In this document: positions 45,785-57,700 of the stretch, in pieces | Layout: each line of letters starts with the position of its first letter | How positions within the stretch are numbered: position 1 is the stretch's first letter | Assembly: GCA_014526335.1 (NCBI GenBank) | Contig: JACTAT010000001.1 | Span: forward strand, 3,462,596-3,526,595 | Origin: Chrysaora quinquecirrha | Taxonomy: Eukaryota; Cnidaria; Scyphozoa; Semaeostomeae; Pelagiidae | Length of the DNA: 64,000 bases | Reading direction: 5' to 3' | Made by a program: the position numbers and the translations under genes | Notes under the pieces: generated by a model | Database searches by the model: none | What the model was told of the DNA's origin: nothing | Seen by the model: the letters and a program-made list of their open reading frames with translations, nothing else

Positions 45785-47661
45785 TCATAGTGAAACCATT
45801 CCAAGGATACCTTGTCCTCTGAGGTTCCAAAAGGCAAATAGAATATTTACAATCAATAAAATAAAACTCGTTAATAATACTGAATGATAGACTATAGCTC
45901 TAGCAGTTCTATTTGTTATAACTCTAGAAAGAAAGTATTCTATAAAGGCCATAAGCGCCCATTGTCCATCAAGGCAGTAACAAGGTATCATATTGAGAAT
46001 GGCAAGAGCTCCGGATAACGAGGCAAAATATCTGAAAATTTCAGGTTAAGGAAGTTTCAAGGGGAAGCATTGACTATTAAGATAATACTTTTTCGTTTTG
46101 ACAGACGCAGGCCAATTTTTAATCAACAGAAGTATTTTTCCTTATTTCTGATGGTAGCTGACGATTTAGCGGTGGCGTATCAAAGTGGTCCACAAAGTCC
46201 ATTGTTCTTGAGCATTTTATTTAAAGTCTTTCTTGTAACCATGAAGCTCCCCAAAATCTCCGGTTCCGAAGAAACAGAATGATTAGTTGAACGAAATTCC
46301 TCTACAATTTCAAGCTCTGAGGTACCAACCTTGGTTCGTTGGTTTTACGACCTTCAAAAGCATGTTAATGCTTTATAGTTAAGCTATTTATCAAAGTTAA
46401 ACTACAGATACATGGATTCTTTATTAAGGATCCTAGCTTAAAGGTCTCTTTCTCGAAACTACGAAAAAAGAGGCAGGATCAAAAATATGGAGAAGGATAC
46501 AATAAGAATGTCTGAATGTAATCTGGTACATCCATCGGAATAAAGCTCCATTTTGGAAGGAAGTCACTCACAGAAACTTAAAAAAAAACAAGCAGACTAT
46601 ATCAGCAACTGAAAACTGCACGAATGAATAACTCTGGAACGCGACGCTAACAGTCCAGTTAAGAATACTCTGATATGCAAATTCGAAGAAATTATAGCAC
46701 CCTAAATGTCCCCTTTAAGGGGTCACGAGATGAGATCAAATCTAGAGAGCGGACGAAGATATAGAGTGCAATCTTGTGATAGAAAAGAATAGCCTTGGGC
46801 CACAAAGAGAAGAAAGAGTCTTCTACCGAATGCAACGAAGAATTATGCAAATATGACAGCATCACCAGAGAGCAAACACCGTTTCCATTGAGTTATAGAG
46901 CTTAGTTCTACTTTGAGTAACTCTCCAAGTCATACAGCTCAAGGCTCTCCTCCTGTTTAATATTTTTTGTGTTTCCATCATGTTGAGTCTTCTTCATCAC
47001 CAAACATATTTCTATATATATTTTTCAAGAATGGCGAACATTAGGGTAGATTCTTCCACCAGTGGCATACCACAAAAAGATAGGACTCGAACCTGGACTG
47101 CATGACCGGAGAGCCAAGCTGTTTCTACTGAGGCATAGAGCTCGAATGCCATCTATTTTGGTATAACAATTAAAAGATGTACTGTACTTACCATGAAACA
47201 ACAACTCATATGGATTTCCAACAAATAACACATCTTGTCCTCTAGCATGAGATATTTTAATGAATCTGCTGCTATTACTTGTAACAGGTATGACACAAAT
47301 GCCATTACCAGTTCCTTTGCAATCATCGTTTCTGTGGCATTGAGTTTTGTCAGCTGCTACAAACCTTGCAGGAAGGCATGAATGCGTCTGTGGAAGAAAG
47401 AAGAAGGACATATTCATTTTTAAATAGTCATCACGGGCCAGTATTGTTTACAGCGTTCTGCAGGCTTACATTACAAATAACAATTTGACGAACTTACAAT
47501 TTGATTCTTAATTTTGTGTGAGAAACAAAATCTTGATGGAGAATTTCCACTACAACATTCTGGTTCTAATCCTCTCAGACTTAAATCTAGAAAAAACAGA
47601 TCAATAATAGAACAATTTGAAATAACAGCAGAACAATATGATCAATGGTGATGATGATGAC

Positions 47662-47700
<39 letters not shown>

Positions 47701-50700
47701 TGGTGATGGATGGTGATGGATGGTGATGATGATGATAATGATGATGGTTACGCTGGTGAGAATGATGATGGTCATGATCAAGATTGATGACGATTGATGA
47801 TAATCACTGATAATGATCATGATTGATAATGATTATTAATGATTTTGATTGATGACAGTGATGAAGATGATTAAGATGATGATAATAATGATGATAATCA
47901 TGACGATAATCATGGTGATGATTGTGATGATCATGATAACAATGATCATGATTGATGATGATTGAAGACAGTGCTGATGATGAAGACGACGATGTTGATG
48001 GCGATGATAACTTTGTGGATGATAACCAGCTATGATAATAAAGATAAACAAGAAGAAACTCACAAGGCAAAGACGTGTTTCTTCTTGCTATACTGTTTAG
48101 ATTATGGCAAAAACCTTTGTTTGGGGAATCAGCTGTTTTTTGAATGCATGAACTATAATCTTCTACTGATGACACTTGACAATCATTTATCAATGAAATC
48201 TGGTCACCACGTCGAAGATTATGATAAACAGTAGACTCCTGAAATGTTAAGGAAGACGTTGCAACAACTAGCGAAAATATAACTTCAAGATTGAGTAAGG
48301 AATCATCAGAAAGAAGAGTAAGCCTCTGGTAAAACGATGAAAAAGATCAAACCAAAACATTTGAGATTTAGAGAAGAACAGGCCTCCAATGTCAAGCCAT
48401 TTTGCCACATCACAAGCGGACGATTTTACATTAGCGAATCTATACGCACTAGGTTAATACGCACTACTGTGGTGGTATTGTTTGCGTACTGTGGTGGATA
48501 AGCTCAACTATGGTGGGTTATTATGCTTGATGCAATACAAAAAAATATTACGCAATCAGTTCACAGTACGCAAAAAATACCACCACAGCAGTGATTACCC
48601 ACGACAGTATGCAAAAACTACCACCACATCAAGCATAACAACTCATCACATGACACATAATTACCCATCACAGTATCCACTACAGTACACAAAACATACC
48701 ACCACAGTAGTGATTACCCACGACAGTATGCAAAAACTACCACCACATCAAGCATAACAACTCATCACATGAAGCATAATTACCCATCACAGTATCCACT
48801 ACAGTACACAAAACATACCACCACAGTAGTGATTACCCACGACAGTATGCAAAACTACCACCACATCAAGCATAACAACTCATCACATGACACATAATTA
48901 CCCACCACCACAACAAGCACAATAAACCACCACAGTTGTGTGTATCAACCAATGTACGCAAAACATACCACCACATCAAGGATAATAACCCACCAAATCA
49001 AGAATAATAACCAACCACCACAACAAGCACAATAAACCACCACAGTTGTGTGTATCAACCAATGTACGCAAAACATACCACCACATCAAGGATAATAACC
49101 CACCAAATCAAGAATAATAACCAACCACCACAACAAGCACAATAAACCACCACAGTTGTGTGTATCAACCAATGTACGCAAAACATACCACCACATCAAG
49201 GATTACCCACGACAGTATGCCAAAACTACCACCACATCAAGCATAACAACTCATCACATGAAGCATAATTACCCATCACAGTATCCACTACAGTACACAA
49301 AATATACCACCACAGTAGTGTGTATCAACCAATGTACGCAAAACTACCACCACATCAAGCATAACAACTCATCACATGAAGCATAATTACCCATCACAGT
49401 ATCCACTACAGTACACAAAACATACCACCACAGTAGTGCGTATCAACGACAGTAGTGCATATAGATTCGCTAGCATGGGTATATAACTTCTGAAAATTTT
49501 GTAAACTGACCTTGAATACTTCGGATACAACAGCTCCTTTGTTTGTATCATAAAGCAACAGAAAGACATAGGGGAATAGCCACCAACACCCAACAGCTAA
49601 TAATGCTGATACACAGTTATGCCAAACACCAGCACAGTATATTCTGAGTTGTCGAATTGCAGATATAACTTGAAGGTGATCGGTTTGAAGTTCAACATAA
49701 GCACCACAGAATATTGGCAGAATGAACCATCCAAAACCCAATACTCGAACATTTTCCCTGGAAGAATGATAACAGAGAGTCATGAAGATTATGCTCTCTG
49801 TAAATTACCTTGTATAAAATGAAAGCAAGTCTGAATAGCATTGTCTGTTACTTCCTACCTTGCCGCAGCAACTGCGTGCCCAGCTTCATGCAAAGTCCCA
49901 CCAATTGCCAATGTCAGGAAATAGTAAATAACATGTCTGAATGGTATATTAACACCAGGAATCTGAAATGAAGTAAAAATTATAAAAAATTCAGATGATG
50001 TGAAGAGGTACAGTGCAGAATCCGTCTGTGTCTCGGTAACAAGAATCTGTCCTAGAAAATTTCCAAAACGCATCATCTTGGAGAAATTTTGTATCTATAA
50101 AAGCTGTGTTGTCTCACCAGTACAAAAAAACCAACTACACCCTGCAAAATGTTGCGAGAGTTCAATCAAATCAATATTTTGCAACCCTGTTTCCCCGGGT
50201 AGTCTAGCAGAAAATTTTATTCAGAATCCATCCCTGGCTATAAAAACGACTTTTAGTTCTCATAGTGGCAGTGAAACAATTTTTATCATGTCTTGTTGTC
50301 ATTTTAAGCAAAAATTTGCATATGTAGCTGCAGCTTTAAAGAATCAGATGTTAAGTCTACATGCACACAAGGGCTGTGTAGACCAACTTACAACTGGTGT
50401 CAATAGCTGCTCAGGTTTCTCTTCCGTGAAATTCTTGTACAGCATAATAACCAGGATAACGATAGATGATACCATCGCTATGCCACCAAAGATGATGCCA
50501 ATATTAAACCATAAAAAGACAGAATTTCCAGGTATTTTACCAACTCTTGAGAAGAACTTATTGAAGTATCTTGTATATGATTTTACTTGAAGAAAAGATA
50601 TTGTGATTCCTGTCTTTTCCAACAATTTTCTATATCTTGCAGCAAATCTTTTCCCCTAAAATTAAGAGAATCATTTCAGTCTAACAGTAAAATAAAAAAG

Positions 50701-51199
50701 GCAATCAAGCCTTAAGTAGCCATTTCATTACATTGCATTTTTCCTTATTTCTCCTGTGCCCTTTGGCACATCGGGATAGCTAAAGTTGCCATCGTCATTG
50801 GTCTTCCGGCAGCTCCAGGATTTTGTTCAGCTAGCCCATCCAGGGTGATCCATGTAGCCTACGCCTTTATTGGCATAATCTCCAGCGTAAAGATAGCATG
50901 GATTCCACCTTGGTAGCCCATAGACGTGCTGTACCCTGTTTTCTGGAAGAACCCCCCCAGGCCTTCACATATACTGTGACGGAACAATAGAAAATTGTAT
51001 AGCTCGTTCAATGGTATAGCTATGCTAGTGACGTCACACTTCAAGCCCACCCATTGAACTAAGAAGGCTAACTTTAATAGAGCACTTCTTAGCACCACTC
51101 ACTGAGGCTTTGGACTTCACTTACCAATAAAATCTTGTCAATCAAGAACACCAGGCACCAAAATGCTACAATAAACGAAATGGCAGTCGCAGGGAGCAT
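45785..51199 (-). CDS. MBTPS2: Membrane-bound transcription factor site-2 protease (S2P), 9 exons
   Basis: A Golgi intramembrane zinc metalloprotease that releases SREBP and ATF6 after site-1 cleavage. Exons are 51199-51125, 50655-50392, 49962-49859, 49757-49511, 48238-48064, 47586-47498, 47387-47192, 46576-46501 and 46031-45785 (stop TGA). Phases agree throughout and give 490 residues (human 519). Landmarks: a hydrophobic N-terminus; IPGVNIPFRHVIYYF; the zinc motif HEAGH in exon 3 (human HEIGH); QLRIYCAGVWHN; a luminal Cys-rich block (ECC, FCFSHK, HSCLPAR, CHRNDDCKGTGNGICVIP); and SLSGALAILNMIPCYCLDGQW with the third ligand Asp. The serine-rich loop of the human protein is absent. The intron between the last two exons has U12-type signals. 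Introns carry a TGA-repeat microsatellite and a 0.9-kb minisatellite. The 5' end faces PACRG. Confidence 0.95.
46032..46500 (-). other. U12-type (minor spliceosome) intron of MBTPS2
   Basis: The donor reads GTATCCTTCT, and the branch region 14 nt before the acceptor reads TTCCTTAAC, both close to or at the U12 consensus. The ends are GT-AG. It joins a phase-2 codon split (TT|A) between QTFL and YFASLSG. Confidence 0.85.
46895..47155 (-). repeat. SINE-A copy (minus orientation), nearly full
   Basis: On the minus strand: AGCTTGGCTCTCCGG, B-box-like GGTTCGAGTCC, TGTGGTATGCCACTGG, CGCCATTCTTGAAAAATATA and CAGGAGGAGAGCCTTGAGC. It is in an MBTPS2 intron. Confidence 0.78.
47640..47990. repeat. (GAT/TGA)n microsatellite
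   Basis: Long runs of GATGATGAT with GATGGATGGT and ATGATCATGATT variants in an MBTPS2 intron. Overlapping Ile/His-rich minus-strand frames are products of the repeat. Confidence 0.95.
48540..49470. repeat. Compound minisatellite in an MBTPS2 intron
   Basis: Blocks of about 120 bp: CATACCACCACAGTAGTG, ATTACCCACGACAGTATGC, AAAACTACCACCACATCAAG, CATAACAACTCATCACATGA, ATTACCCATCACAGTATCC. They alternate with a second block type: CAACCACCACAACAAGCAC, AATAAACCACCACAGTTGTG, TGTATCAACCAATGTACGC. At least three copies of each. Confidence 0.9.
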
Positions 51200-51461
51200 G
51201 GTGAATCGACTTTTTTCTCTAGTTCTGCAAGAAAACTGTTCAATGTTCAACTGACAAGGCCAAAATAGATAAAGGTAAAGGTGGGAGTTATCCACGCATG
51301 TTTTTGACTGAAGCCAAATCGAGGCAGGAGGAAGTGTTGAGCATTGTTTTGGTTTCATGGCAACTTCCTCAACAAATAGACAAGCTGTTCATTATCCCCG
51401 ATCAGATAACGATTTGTGGCTCAGTTTGTTCATTACTTCGATCTGTTTTCATCGTTCTAAA
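51200..51461. promoter_or_regulatory. Divergent (head-to-head) MBTPS2/PACRG promoter
   Basis: The two start codons are 262 bp apart on opposite strands, so both promoters and 5' UTRs must overlap here unless upstream non-coding exons exist. No TATA box is evident. GGAGGAAGTG at 51327-51336 is an ETS-like site. An X-box-like site is listed separately. Confidence 0.65.
51352..51364 (+). promoter_or_regulatory. X-box-like RFX site upstream of PACRG
   Basis: GTTTCATGGCAAC has the RFX X-box layout: an imperfect left half GTTTC and a perfect right half GGCAAC. It lies about 100 bp upstream of the PACRG ATG, the usual place for the motif in ciliary genes. Confidence 0.55.
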
Positions 51462-52554
51462 ATGTCAACGTCGTTTCAGCAAAGAGTCAAAAACAATTCA
51501 GCTTCGAATAAGCCTGTTTTTCAAACGCATGGATTCACTTTGATGGCGTCAAACGAAAATGCTAAGGTAGGTTGATTGATTTTGAGATGATACTTACAGA
51601 CTGGTTGATAAAATCTTTGTTTGTTTATGTTTGAATAGTTTACAAAATATACAGATGACTAGATGAGATCTGGCTGCTCGCGTTGCTATAAAACAAACTC
51701 TCAAAGTCATACAGCTCAGAGCTCTTTGCTCTCCTGACATTCATTGAAAACGGGCCCAGACTGGAGTTTCTGTGCACCATGCACCGAAAGCTATTGTTCT
51801 CAAAACAATAGAGTCATTGTTTTCTATTGTTCTCACCAACACCCCTTAATGGTCAATCCTCAAAAGGGCCAACCCTTAAAAGACACTTTTTAGCTCAACC
51901 TCTAAATATAGTTACATCATTCTTTTTCCATAGGTTATAGGACCACCCTCAGCTGGATCTTGCAAGCGTCGCCCTGAAGTAAAGTCAACTTTGTTTCGAA
52001 AATTCTATGAAAGAGGAGATTTACCAATTGCCTTAGAACATGACACAAGAGGAAACAAGATCGCATGGAAGGTAGAAATTGAGAAATTGGACTATCATCA
52101 CTACCTTCCACTCTTCTTTGATGGTCTAAAAGAAACCAAACATCCTTACGAGTTCTTTGCGAGACAAGGGGTGCATGATCTCCTTGAGCATGGGGGAAGG
52201 AAGATACTCCCAGTAGTACCCCAGTTGATTGTTCCATTGAGGGACGCACTTGAAACAAGGAATGTGCAGATATTATGTACAAGTTTGAAGATATTGCAGC
52301 ATCTTGTGGTCTCTTGTGAGATGGTTGGAGAAGCACTTGTTCCTTATTATAGGCAGTTGTTACCAGTCCTCAATATATTCAAGAGCAAGAATCTTAACTG
52401 TGGAGATGAGATTGATTACAGCCAACAGAAGAATGAAAATGTTGGTGATTTGATTCAAGAAACACTTGAAGTACTTGAGAAATATGGTGGAAATGATGCC
52501 TTTATTAATATCAAGTATATGATACCCACATATGAGTCTTGTTTGTTAAACTAA
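51462..52554 (+). CDS. PACRG: Parkin co-regulated gene protein (axonemal doublet inner-junction protein), 2 exons
   Basis: PACRG sits at the inner junction between A and B tubules of ciliary doublet microtubules. Exon 1 is 51462-51566 ([10 protein letters not shown] start, ends NENAK). Exon 2 is 51934-52554 ([10 protein letters not shown] to stop TAA). 241 residues; the human form is 257 or more, with an equally variable N-terminus. Exon 2 is highly conserved: [94 protein letters not shown] and [15 protein letters not shown]. The fold is armadillo/HEAT-like helices. An upstream in-frame ATG at 51357 lies within the X-box-like site and is less likely to be used. It is the only host gene on the plus strand here. 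Confidence 0.96.
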
Positions 52555-53406
52555 AATTCTTAATTAGTACACAAATATACTAATCAACTAATGTGACAAT
52601 CTACTCCTTCGAGATGCTCTAACAAACTTGCAATCATGGAACTGTATTTGGACAAAATAATGTGCTATCATGGAATTACTTAAAAAATGTGGTCCAATAA
52701 GATTGCAGAAATTGAAGATTTGCAATGAAGGACAGAGATTCTTAACTCTATAAGAATAAGTATTTAAAGGAAATATCTTGTATTGAAAATGTATAACTAA
52801 TGCTAGACAAAGCTTCAGAGTTTCAGGACTCCACTCTTGAATGATCAGACCCTGCAGTTATTTCCAGTATTGTGTGTAGATAGTAAAGATATGACTCTGA
52901 TATAAAAACCTTATTTTATTAAATGTGTTTTACTCATTTTATTGATTTCTTATTGTATTTATATACTTACAAACACATTAAGACAATGATTTCTGTGTCA
53001 GAAAAATTCTTACTGCAGTTCAAAAATTAATACACACGCATTATATCAAAGTAGTATGCTAAATTTTTATATACAAAACGGCGATTCTACTGCATAAATA
53101 CACTGCAAAATAAGTGCGCTAATTACATATCCAAGATTGGTTACTTTTCTTTTAAGTCAAAAAATATCTCAAATGGTGTTTATTGCTGTAAGAAGGAAAG
53201 AGATGAAAATGCATGCATAGTTAATAAAATATAGCTAAAAAATACTTAAGTTATACGTATTGCTTTGGCATGTCTTGGTGTACAGCCGTTCGAGTTTTTG
53301 TGCTTGTTGCAAATTAAGAAATTACGTTCGCAGAAATTAATGAAAGCACAAAGGAAGACCAAAGCCAAGGAAATTGAATTCGTGTTATCTTTAACTCGTT
53401 TTTTAC

Positions 53407-53784
53407 TACACGTTTTTTTTTTATAAGGAACCTTGGTCTGAGTTGAGGCTGGAGTTCCTTGTCTTTTCAACAAAATGAGGCCGAAAGTTCCTTTATACTG
53501 TTCCTTGTCGTGGGATATGTATAAATACTACTTTTTACAGCAAATTCATAGAAACTATTCTTCATTTCTAAGTTTAAGTATAAATGGAGCCTTTTGGGGA
53601 AGAACGATGGGAAATATATTGTACTTCTGTTCCTTTTTCGTACAAACCGTCTTGTTCTTTAAAAAAGAGTTTCTTAGTTTTTCATCCGAGCCTCGACAGT
53701 TCCTTAAAGTTGGTTCCTTAATTTTTTTAGAATTTTCAGCCTCGAGTTCCTTATAAAGGTGTTCCTTATAAAAAAAAACGTGTA
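53407..53784. mobile_element. MITE with TACACGTTTTTTTTT termini, best copy
   Basis: TACACG(T)nATAAGGAACC at the left and GGTGTTCCTTATAAAA...CGTGTA at the right. The interior has TGAGTTGAGGCTGGAGTTCC, TTTTGGGGAAGAACGATGGG and TTTTTCATCCGAGCCTCGAC. It is collinear with 37545-37888. The termini are shared with 12987-13384. Confidence 0.85.
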
Positions 53785-54226
53785 ATCAAAGGCGAAATTT
53801 ATCGCGGAGAACGAGGAAAGCTTGCTTAGCATCCTAGCATGCATCCCAGAAGGAGGAATCTTTCGAGGAATCTTTAACTTATAGTAATATAGAAGCTTGA
53901 TGCTGTGCCAGGAGGGACTCACTATTTGCAAGTGTGAGTGGCGGGAGGGTAGACTGGCTTACCTTCAAAATCTCCCGAGATACACCAACATTTTAAGCTA
54001 TATGACAGATAAGCTTCGTAATTTAATCTATACGAATTTAAAAACGAGAGATTTAAAAACATATGGAAGCAATTCTTTACCAAACCCTTGGCTAGATTTA
54101 TTTCCAAGCCATTCGAAATATTTCAGAAAGTTTAACCCTTCGCGGACTAATTAAGCTGGAAGTTGAAAGTTTATCATGATATTGATTTCGCATGCCTTTT
54201 TCAAGGCTGAAATTCCCCTCATCCTT

Positions 54227-54626
54227 TAAGCCAAAAGCGGTTGTGCCAGTGCTGAGACACGGCTGTACCAGTGCTGAGACAGTGCTGTAACGTTTTTAGT
54301 TTTAATGAAAACACTTCCTTACGGTGGCTCTACCGTGGCTGGACAGTTGCTCTATCGCGGTAGTGCCGACATAAAAAGTTGAATTTGATTAAACTTTCCG
54401 GTCCTTATGACGCTTCTACCACTAGAAGCTTTTAATGGAAACACGTGGCACAGCCGTCGGTGACGTGTCTGTGGCACCTTCCTTTGTTCTCATCGAGCAC
54501 ACTATAGCAAGCCAATCAAATGCAAAGAAATATGAAACCATTTTATAGCAGCCACTGTCTCAGCACTGGTACAGCCGTGTCTCAGCACTGGCAGAGCCAC
54601 TAATGGCTATATGGAAACAAGGGCTT
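54227..54626. mobile_element. MITE with long inverted repeats and doubled CAGTGCTGAGACA motif
   Basis: GCCAGTGCTGAGACACGGCT, then GTACCAGTGCTGAGACAG at the left is exactly mirrored at about 54555-54596 on the right. Outer ends TAAGCC / GGCTTA. Each arm contains a direct duplication of CAGTGCTGAGACA. Confidence 0.85.
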
Positions 54627-54701
54627 ATGGTCTGTTATTATCATGTTTAAGATTATCAGCAAATACACACGCACGCCTATTAGAAGTCAAAATAAACTTA
54701 T

Positions 54702-57700
54702 CTACCACATCATTGCTGTTTTAATTCTTCTATACTCATCGTCGACAATTTTCATCGTTTCTTCTGCAAGTTTGACAGTTTCTTTTATCCTGTCTTCATT
54801 TCCTCTGATTTTAACTTGAGCATTTCTGCAATATCTTTCTGATAAACCCTGAGCAACACCCAGCTCGATTGCATTATCGTATATTTCTGATGTTTTCGCA
54901 ACTGTGTCTTCAAGAAAGATTTTCGCCACTGGACACTGCAGTAGTACATCTTTACAAGTTGGGTTCACCTATGTAAATTGATAATAATTTGTTAAAAGAT
55001 AAGGTAAAACTATTAACCTTAGCAAACGGCATTAGAACAGTAGAAATAATAAGATTCAATATGAGATATTGATAACTTCCCAGCCCTGGCTCTGTACCCT
55101 AACGCTCTTTCAACGGGGCTACTAAGTGCCAAGTCACAAGGTCTCAACGACATAGCCCATCTTGTCCGTAACACAAAGGGCCCTCGCAGCTGCTGTTGTA
55201 TGTGGCAGTGTCCTCTATGCGACAGGGTCCGATTGAAAAGGTTGTCCGCTTCGCAGTTGGTCCGGACTGTTTGCATAAACTTCTTTGACAATGCTAAACT
55301 GTCCTTCTAGAATGTTAGTAACAAGAAGTTTTTTGGAATGTTTTTCATAACTAACCTTAGATTGAAACTCTGACCTTTTAGACCGTATGGACCTTATAGA
55401 CCTTAATACATAGAACCTTGTGATGGACTTTATGCAGAAATGACAACCTAGGGCAACGTGTTTATACTAATGTACCTCTCTCTAAAAATTGGTGCCTGAA
55501 GGGTAGTCATGAGCCCCACTATATTCTATAGGCATTCAGACCATATAAACTTTCAAAGTCGGTTGGGTAGCCTTAGGCTAGAGAATAGAAAACTGTCAAA
55601 AAATGTCATTAAAGATCAACCAATTTTACCTCAGTATTGAAAAGATCCACAATTTTCTGAACTGGTTCTGTAGTCCTGTGTCTTCCATTTAATACTAGCT
55701 GTATAAAGCCACCATCTTCATGAGCCTAAAGGATACAACACAAATAACAAATGAAAGGTTAGACCTGTGAAGAGAGAGTCAAAAGAAACAGTAATAAGAA
55801 TAATAAGGTAATAAGGTTATTTCAGACGGGTTCCTACGTGATAATAGCTTCTTTCTATTATGTTCGCTCCAAAAATATCAACAAACCACAGGGAAGTCCT
55901 ACTCTGGCGTCGGCGTCACAATTCATAACTGCAATCTACAATGACTGGCCCTACGTTGAAAGTTGTGTGTGACGCTTAAGGTAATTCTGGCACATAACAC
56001 TTGGTCAAGTCACCTCTACAAAAGGGACTCGCCACACTTAACTAGAAAATTCGACTCTCTCAATGTGATCAATTATGCTTTGGAGCGGAGCCCCCAGTAT
56101 AAGTTAATTAGTCGCAAACAAGCCGTCTAGAATACGAGATATTCACCAAGACAAACTTACACATTTCTTAAGAATATAAATTTCAAAGCGAGGTGATTTT
56201 AAGAGAGCATGCTGTTTCCTTTTGCTTAATGAACGACCCAAGAGTTTAAGAGGGTTCTAAAAGGGATCTATTTAAGCCAAAACACTGGGAATACCAACAG
56301 CAAGTTTAAAATTGAAGGAATTATCCCATAACTCAATGAAAATGAAATTCAATGTTCACCTCCAAACAATCTTCAGAGTTTTCGTTCTTAATTTGTTCTC
56401 TTAGACCAGTAATACATTCCTCTGTGCTTGCTTTATAGGAGTCAGTTAAGCCAGCAACGCAACACGACTTCTTGAAATTTCTCATTGATACCAGGAAAGA
56501 TAAGCTCGTCTTCTCAACAGTTTTGACTTTTGGGTTGGCTTTTTCAAATATGATATCAAACTAAAATAAAAGAAAATAATATATAAAGAAAACGAATATT
56601 AACACAAATAGCTATAAAGTCAGGCTTTGGTTCGGTTCGACATTGCGCACAGTCAGAACCAGTTGCCAACTGCAAGTCGGCGATTTTTTGGAACTAATCA
56701 ATCACAACTGATTGGTCAACATAAGCGATGGCAACTGGTCCCTTTTAGACGGTAACTAGTCGGCGCACAGTTCCAGAAAGTTGGGCATGCTATACTTCTG
56801 CCATTAGGTGAAAATTGATTCCCGTCAGTTGCAGTCATAAACAACGAGAACGCAACCGCAATCAACTGCATCCCAAAAGTTGACTTGTTGTCAACATGTT
56901 GAGACAAGTTACCAGTTACAACTAGTTGGCGTTTAGTTCTATCGTATGGTAGGTCGACATAAAACTGGCTTTAGAGCCTCTAGATCAAAGACGAGTCATT
57001 GATATGACCATGGCAGAACAGAAGCAGAGCTTGAATCTGGGAATTCTACCGAAAGGTTGCACTTTGGAGACTTGACAATGAAAATAATAACACATGTAGT
57101 CAAACCTCTTTGATATTGATTTTCCAAAGATACAAAGGTATGATCTTCAGCAGTACCAAGTGTTTTTGCATAATCTTGCGCATCGATGGATGACTTGAAA
57201 ACATGCTTAGCATTCCCTCTTGATTTTGGTATCTTGTCTCCACATTTTCTCTCCAATAAATAACGTATTAATGATTGCATCGCAGCATGTACGCCACCGT
57301 CGTTTTCCTTTGCTGATACACTGACACTATAAAGACAAATTGAATGAATAGAGTACATACAAACATTTTATAAAATATGGCACATTGTGGATCAAGGAGA
57401 GGGACTACACGGTTGATAGGACGAGTGCTAGTGATGAAGGCAAAATGGTGTGTTTAGCGCTAGTTGCTAGGATTGACGCCAGACCATGACGTCACAGCAC
57501 CTTCAATTGACGTCGCAAAGTGGTGCGAGGGCCAACGGAAAACGAGGCTTTGGTTGCCTTTAAGATACTAACCTTAGAGTTAATTGGATCAATTCCTATT
57601 TGAGGCGAGCTACTAAGCAAGTTTTCCAGAAGAACCTCGAAGCTGCTCAAAAGGCCTTTACGCAACCAAACGTGGACGTTCCTGTTTTAAGCAGTGGTGT

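Larger units (their letters stand above)
44411..45800. repeat. About 64-bp tandem repeat interrupted by a Penelope-like element
   Basis: Units of the form CACTATAAAGGTTTCAGAG, then TGAAACCATTG and GCATTGCAAGGTTAGATAGA. Copies start near 44430 (partial), 44470, 45708 and 45772. The two at 45708 and 45772 are adjacent, 64 bp apart. The 45772 unit overlaps the last codons and stop of MBTPS2. Confidence 0.8.
52555..54701. other. Convergent intergenic region between PACRG and the GTPase gene
   Basis: 52555 to about 53000 should include the PACRG 3' UTR. It then holds MITEs at 53407-53784 and 54227-54626. An 85-codon plus frame at 53897-54154 has no recognised domain. Confidence 0.6.

Noticed and set aside
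47587..48193. Ile/His-rich minus-strand open frames
   Set aside because: Translation of the (TGA)n microsatellite; only the part 48238-48064 is a true MBTPS2 exon.
53897..54154. 85-codon plus-strand open frame between two MITEs
   Set aside because: Fairly protein-like, but I recognise no family and see no neighbouring exons; kept out for lack of support.
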